The notes below the pieces were generated by a model. It had not been told where the DNA came from, ran no database searches, and worked only from the letters and a program-made list of their open reading frames with translations. Positions 59,807 to 64,000 of a DNA stretch of 64,000 nucleotides are shown in pieces. Numbering within the stretch: position 1 is the first letter of the stretch; every line of letters starts with the position of its first letter. This stretch comes from JANSWY01 sp965243755. GTDB taxonomy: Bacteria; Bacteroidota; Bacteroidia; Cytophagales; Cyclobacteriaceae. The position numbers were made by a program, and so were the translations under genes. The stretch is from assembly GCA_965243755.1 (NCBI GenBank), contig CBDEVW010000003.1, positions 1,860,001 to 1,924,000 of the forward strand. Reading direction: 5' to 3'.

Positions 59807-61054
59807 TTACGTCAATATCAAGGCCTTATATATGTCATGGTAGGTGTCCACACCTTTTTCCAGCGAGAAGTATTCCTCTGCTCCCTTTCTCACAAGGTTT
59901 TTGTTAAAATTTGATATCGAAAAGCTCTCCCCGGATAATGGTTTCCCCAAATCGATTACGCTTCCGGCATTATATTTCTTCACTATCTCATCGGTATCTC
60001 CTATCCCTTCATTACAAATCACCGGAATGCCCATAGACATCAGCTCCCCTTGTTTTGTTGGTGAGGAAGCTGATTTAGAAAATGCAGGTTTAATGAAAAA
60101 TACAGATACATCAGAAATTGACAAAAACAATGGTACCTTCTCGCGAGGAGCCTTTTTTATAACAATGTTGTTTACAGGAATATGCAGCTTCCTCGCCTCT
60201 GCCATAATGCTATCAGAATCATCCCCGGTGATAAAAAAGAATTTTGTATTAGGATGCTCTTCGCAGTACTTTTTATAGAAGTTCAACATTTCCGATAAAA
60301 GATACCACGTCCCAATTGAACCTAAATATGACATTACTTTATCCACATCAGATAGGTTCAGTGATGTTCTCAATGCTATTTTATCACTTTTACTAATCCC
60401 TGTTGGATCAAACAAAGACATATCCACACAGCATGGAATGACACTGATTTTATCCGGGTCTATCCTGATATCATTATTCTGATGTTGTATCGAATGATGA
60501 TTAAATAGCTCTCCACTTACCATCAATTGTTTCCCTCTATTGGTTAAGCTTACAATATGATCAGCATGTTGGCATAGGTCGATTTCACGTCTCTTAAAAT
60601 AACTATAGATTTTTCGGAATATCATAGAATTCATTGACCACAGGTTCCCATCAACTCTCTCATCTGGCCAAAAGCCCCTCATATCAAACAAAAGTTTGAA
60701 ATTGTATTTTGACTTTAATCTGGAGGCTACCAAGGTTGATAGATAACTTCGGCAATGTATAAGATTGACATCATTTTTATCTAATGTCTTTTTCAGGTTA
60801 AAATATAGTTTCAGCAAATTGAAGATTGTCGAAATAATTGGCGGTCGATTGGAGTAATGAAAGAATTTCCATGAAATGCCATTTGCTTCAGTTATTCCCT
60901 TGATTTGGTCTGGAGTGTGCAGACTTTTTTTCTTTTCGAAAGAAATGATGTGAATTTTAAACCCCTTTTTAGAAAGCTCAATTAAATAGGGAAGTATCTG
61001 AGATCTTCCCAAAGGGTCTGTCAACCCATCGTAGGTGATGTATATAACCTGCAT
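59807..61054 (-). CDS. glycosyltransferase (GT4-like)
   Basis: A 415-residue GT-B enzyme. The N-terminus QVIYITYDGLTDPLGRSQIL has the DPLG-S loop typical of a Bacteroidota subgroup; the donor domain includes VMSYLGSIGTWYLL and, near the C-terminus, QGELMSMGIPVICNEGIGDT. It is 7 bp downstream of the amidotransferase gene and convergent with the membrane protein. Confidence 0.82.
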   Translation of the reverse strand: MQVIYITYDGLTDPLGRSQILPYLIELSKKGFKIHIISFEKKKSLHTPDQIKGITEANGISWKFFHYSNRPPIISTIFNLLKLYFNLKKTLDKNDVNLIHCRSYLSTLVASRLKSKYNFKLLFDMRGFWPDERVDGNLWSMNSMIFRKIYSYFKRREIDLCQHADHIVSLTNRGKQLMVSGELFNHHSIQHQNNDIRIDPDKISVIPCCVDMSLFDPTGISKSDKIALRTSLNLSDVDKVMSYLGSIGTWYLLSEMLNFYKKYCEEHPNTKFFFITGDDSDSIMAEARKLHIPVNNIVIKKAPREKVPLFLSISDVSVFFIKPAFSKSASSPTKQGELMSMGIPVICNEGIGDTDEIVKKYNAGSVIDLGKPLSGESFSISNFNKNLVRKGAEEYFSLEKGVDTYHDIYKALILT

Positions 61055-61061
61055 TTTTCAA

Positions 61062-62915
61062 TTAATGATATTCCTTCAGCCACTTTTGAACAACAATTAT
61101 CTGCCAGATTCTCTGATACAAAAAGTCATCCCCCCTTTTAAACCGATGCACCATCTTTAGTACTTCTTTAGTATTAAAAATATTGGTTTCATCAAGACGC
61201 TTCTGATTTAAATGATCCTCCATTAAATAAGCTAACTCACCCTTTAACCATCTTCCCAATGGAATACTAAATCCCCATTTTGGCCTGTCAAAATATTTTG
61301 CTGGCACATAGTTAAATAAAATTTGTTTGAGCAGATATTTTGAGACCCCATTCCTAATTTTTAAGTTTTGATGGAGATTTACAGCATATTCTACCAATTC
61401 ATGATCCAGAAGTGGCACTCTCACCTCAAGGCCAAACTTCATGGAAGATCGATCTACTTTTACTAACAAATCTTCTGGGAGGTAATTGGTAAGATCAAAA
61501 TGAGCCTGCCTCTCGATAGCGTTTAAATGCCTGTTTGAAACTGAATTGACATAACAAAATGGTGAAACACCTTCTTTACAGTAACGAGGTATCTCACCAA
61601 TGCTAAAATTATACTGCTCCTGCGAAAATATATGAATTGTATCATCTCCATTTTCCGGCCTCTTCAATAAGTGACTAACACGCTTATACCTACTATTCCC
61701 CAGTGCCATCATGCAGATTCTTAATGGTCCTCTAACCAGATCAAACCACGGGGAACTCATTCGCTTTGCCCAAACATGATGCCCATAGCCAAAAAACAAT
61801 TCATCGCCTCCGTCTCCTGACAATGCAACCTTCACCTCTTGTTTAGCCATTTTTGATACAAGCATTGTTGGAATCGCTGATGAATCCGCAAATGGCTCAT
61901 CAAATGTATTGTTATGGTCGGCAAGCAATTCGATTGCTTCTGATTCATTCAGAATATATTCGTGATGGTCCGTTCCCAGGTATTTAGCAATTTCCCTGGC
62001 ATACTTTGTTTCATCAAATACTGCATTGGAAAACCCTATGTTGAATGTCTTCAATTGACCTTCATAATACTCATTAGCAATAGCCGTAATGAGTGTAGAA
62101 TCAATACCTCCGCTTAGAAAACTACCCACAGGGACATCACTCACGAGCCTCTTTGAAACTGCATTTTCGATTATCGACCTGGTCTGATTCAATGCCGGCT
62201 TTTCCTCAGATATAATATTATTTCTGTACTTAGCATCTATCTGGTAATATCTCTCAATTTGAACCTTCAGATTAGAAGACACCTTTAAGAATGAACCTGG
62301 CTCAAGCTTCCAAATTTTGGTATAGGCAGTTCTGTCTCCTGGTATAAACCCCAATTGCAAATAGCTTCCTAAAGCTTCATAATCTATAGAATGATTAAAT
62401 ACATCATGTATTAAAAGAGACTTGAGTTCTGATGAGAACAGAAAGACATCTTCATCCAGATAATAATAAAGCGGCTTAATACCTAACCTGTCTCTCCAAA
62501 TGTAATATTCGTTATGTTCCAGATCATAAATTGCAATGGAGAACATTCCATTCAATTCGTCGACAAATTCACTACCCCAATGTACGAACGCTTCCAATAT
62601 CACTTCAGTATCAGATGTTGTACGGAAGGATAAGTTATATTCATTAGACAACTTTTTTCTGAGTTGCTTGAAATTATAAACCTCTCCATTAAAGGCAATG
62701 ATATACTTTCCACACTGGCTTTTCATTGGTTGGTTAGCTCTTGTAGAAAGGTCAAGTATACTTAGTCTGGTATGTCCAATACCCCAGCCCTGCTCCCTGT
62801 CGAAATAATAATCATTGGCATCTGGTCCCCTGTGTTTCAGCGTCTGAACCATCTCGCTAAGATGGTTCTCCTTCATCCTGCCATTTAGCTGCCTGAATCC
62901 AACAATACCACACAT
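61062..62915 (-). CDS. asnB: asparagine synthase (glutamine-hydrolysing), glycan-cluster type
   Basis: A 617-residue class II glutamine amidotransferase plus ATP-pyrophosphatase. The nucleophile is Cys2 (CGIVGFRQL); RGPDAND and RLSILDLSTRANQPM are Ntn-domain motifs. The PP-loop is SGGIDSTLI and LSGDGGDELFFGYG follows. In polysaccharide clusters homologues (WbpS-type) probably amidate a uronic acid or similar sugar rather than make free asparagine; that assignment is inferred from position. It starts 3 bp after the methyltransferase. Confidence 0.9.
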   Translation of the reverse strand: MCGIVGFRQLNGRMKENHLSEMVQTLKHRGPDANDYYFDREQGWGIGHTRLSILDLSTRANQPMKSQCGKYIIAFNGEVYNFKQLRKKLSNEYNLSFRTTSDTEVILEAFVHWGSEFVDELNGMFSIAIYDLEHNEYYIWRDRLGIKPLYYYLDEDVFLFSSELKSLLIHDVFNHSIDYEALGSYLQLGFIPGDRTAYTKIWKLEPGSFLKVSSNLKVQIERYYQIDAKYRNNIISEEKPALNQTRSIIENAVSKRLVSDVPVGSFLSGGIDSTLITAIANEYYEGQLKTFNIGFSNAVFDETKYAREIAKYLGTDHHEYILNESEAIELLADHNNTFDEPFADSSAIPTMLVSKMAKQEVKVALSGDGGDELFFGYGHHVWAKRMSSPWFDLVRGPLRICMMALGNSRYKRVSHLLKRPENGDDTIHIFSQEQYNFSIGEIPRYCKEGVSPFCYVNSVSNRHLNAIERQAHFDLTNYLPEDLLVKVDRSSMKFGLEVRVPLLDHELVEYAVNLHQNLKIRNGVSKYLLKQILFNYVPAKYFDRPKWGFSIPLGRWLKGELAYLMEDHLNQKRLDETNIFNTKEVLKMVHRFKRGDDFLYQRIWQIIVVQKWLKEYH

Positions 62916-62918
62916 AAC

Positions 62919-63890
62919 CTATTCCCTCAAGGCTTTTACGACTGCAATCTTGTTATTCCCAACTTTGATAAAGTCAGCAAAATATACCTTCAATCCGTAT
63001 TCCTGACACCATTTTTTTACGGTTTCAAGTTTTTGTGGATGATCATGTTGGGGAGAGAACATGTCAAACGTATCCAAAATGACCCAATTCCTTAATTCTT
63101 CTTTAGTCAATTTTTGTGGCAATGTGTTTTTTATATCGCATATTGGAATAAAACGGGTCAGAAAATGTAGTCCAACTTTATTAAGAAAGTGATAAATCCC
63201 AATCAACCTATCCACATTGTTTTCAATAAGGCTAAGAAGCTTCTCATGAGACATTTTCTTCGTGAAAGGTCTAAGCAAATATTTTGAATGTATTTTGGTG
63301 TACCACCCTCTAATTGGGTAAAAATCAACTATCAATTCACCTCCCGGCTTCACCATATTCGCCAATGCTGCAACGGATTTCTTAAAATCTGGTGTGTGTT
63401 GCAATACACCAAAGCAAAAAACTTTATCAAATTGCATTGGTGAAAATGGCAGTGTATAAATACTTGCCTGAAACAATTTTAGCCGATCATCAGGGCCATT
63501 ATTTCTGAAGTTCGCTTCTGTGGCCCTGGAATAGTCCACACTATATAGTGTTGCTTTAGTGTGTTGTAATACAACCTGACTAAACCTCCCTGCACCGGAA
63601 CCTACTTCCAGGACATTTTTACCAGATAAATCCTCAGATTCCCAGCCAGTTACAGCAAAAAAACGCTCTTTACTCTGTTCAATTGACTCGTTAAATCTGT
63701 CGATTTGAGTTTTTTCAAATTTGTTCCATTGAAACCCGAAGCTCTCCGTATAATTATCATCGTTTTCAAACTTCCATACACCATTCTCAAAATGCACTAC
63801 ATTTCCTGCCTCATCCGTAAGCTCATCCGCTTTTTGGATCATTTCTTTGGAATTTGTGGGGTTTATATACTTGATTGCTAACGATTTCAT
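62919..63890 (-). CDS. class I SAM-dependent methyltransferase
   Basis: A 323-residue methyltransferase with motif I NVLEVGSGAGRFSQVVL, VDYSRATEANFRNN after the second strand, and FCFGVLQHTPDFKKSVAAL as the post-motif helix. The N-terminal segment (NVVHFENGVWKFENDDNYTE) is a small lead domain seen in glycan-locus methyltransferases. Its ATG overlaps the upstream gene's stop as TAATG, so it is translationally coupled. The substrate is unknown. Confidence 0.78.
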   Translation of the reverse strand: MKSLAIKYINPTNSKEMIQKADELTDEAGNVVHFENGVWKFENDDNYTESFGFQWNKFEKTQIDRFNESIEQSKERFFAVTGWESEDLSGKNVLEVGSGAGRFSQVVLQHTKATLYSVDYSRATEANFRNNGPDDRLKLFQASIYTLPFSPMQFDKVFCFGVLQHTPDFKKSVAALANMVKPGGELIVDFYPIRGWYTKIHSKYLLRPFTKKMSHEKLLSLIENNVDRLIGIYHFLNKVGLHFLTRFIPICDIKNTLPQKLTKEELRNWVILDTFDMFSPQHDHPQKLETVKKWCQEYGLKVYFADFIKVGNNKIAVVKALRE

Positions 63891-64000
63891 TATCCAGTGA
63901 TGAAGTTCTTTAAAAAAGCGAAAAATCTCCTATCCAATAAAATTGCAGGGTATTTTCTGATAGCTTCAATCAAAAACCTGCTAGCTATCATTCTATTTGG
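63890..64000 (-). CDS. C-terminal fragment of an upstream gene (runs off right edge)
   Basis: The only frame open over the last 111 bp encodes 36 residues ending FFAFLKNFITG, with a TAA that overlaps the methyltransferase start (TAATG). The tail is basic and hydrophobic (AIRKYPAILLDRRFF), consistent with the end of a glycosyltransferase or membrane-associated enzyme, but it is too short to name. Confidence 0.6.
   Translation of the reverse strand, partial: PNRMIASRFLIEAIRKYPAILLDRRFFAFLKNFITG

Overview
The window is chromosomal DNA of a Bacteroidota bacterium, probably a gliding or marine Cytophagales-type lineage. The evidence is as follows. The tRNA-tuf-secE-nusG-rplKAJL-rpoB order is typical of the phylum. 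At least eight sites match the Bacteroidota -7 element TAnnTTTG, two of them with a TTTG -33 element at 19-20 bp. Strong Shine-Dalgarno sequences are generally absent. A giant PKD protein ends in a type IX secretion (T9SS) type A sorting domain. The genus cannot be fixed from the sequence alone.

Layout. 1-8.2 kb (minus strand) is the core translation/transcription locus: tRNA-Tyr, -Gly, -Thr, tuf, a terminator, a new promoter, tRNA-Trp, secE, nusG, rplK, rplA, rplJ, rplL and rpoB (cut by the left edge). 8.2-14.9 kb holds housekeeping genes: a lipoprotein M1 aminopeptidase, a biotin carrier protein, pyrH-frr, and a minus-strand ECF sigma / anti-sigma / gmk / nadD operon. 15-18.8 kb is a small glycosyltransferase group. 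18.8-24.3 kb carries ahcY, birA, rsfS, ftsH and lpxH. 24.3-32.5 kb carries a MacB-like efflux set (adaptor, ATPase, TolC, with no permease beside it), an OmpA-family protein and an NtrC/NtrB-type two-component pair with a structured control region. 32.5-35.2 kb is a three-gene unit of unknown role: a glycosyltransferase, a divergent kinase-like protein and a small charged protein.

35.2-37.3 kb holds a GxxExxY protein bracketed by inverted copies of a short repeat, then a phosphoribosyltransferase and a frameshifted Lrp/AsnC regulator. 37.4-47.7 kb is one giant T9SS cargo gene. Its body contains a 2,214-bp (738-codon) unit repeated about three times in tandem and nearly identical. Its last 2 kb carries about a dozen single-base frameshifts, mostly extra bases in short homopolymers, so a patch of poor consensus sequence is at least as likely as a true pseudogene.

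47.7-64 kb is a surface polysaccharide cluster. Its minus-strand operon runs rfbF, rfbG, a reductase/epimerase, a GT-A transferase, two different 2-oxoglutarate/Fe(II) oxygenases, a TylF-like methyltransferase, a radical SAM-polysaccharide pyruvyl transferase fusion and a GT4 enzyme. A plus-strand pair (methyltransferase, multi-pass membrane protein) separates this from a second minus-strand run (methyltransferase, asparagine synthase-like amidotransferase, glycosyltransferase) that continues past the right edge. The most promising novelty is this modification set: hydroxylation, methylation, pyruvylation and radical chemistry on a CDP-6-deoxyhexose-containing glycan. The GxxExxY/repeat element and the tandemly amplified cell-surface protein come next.
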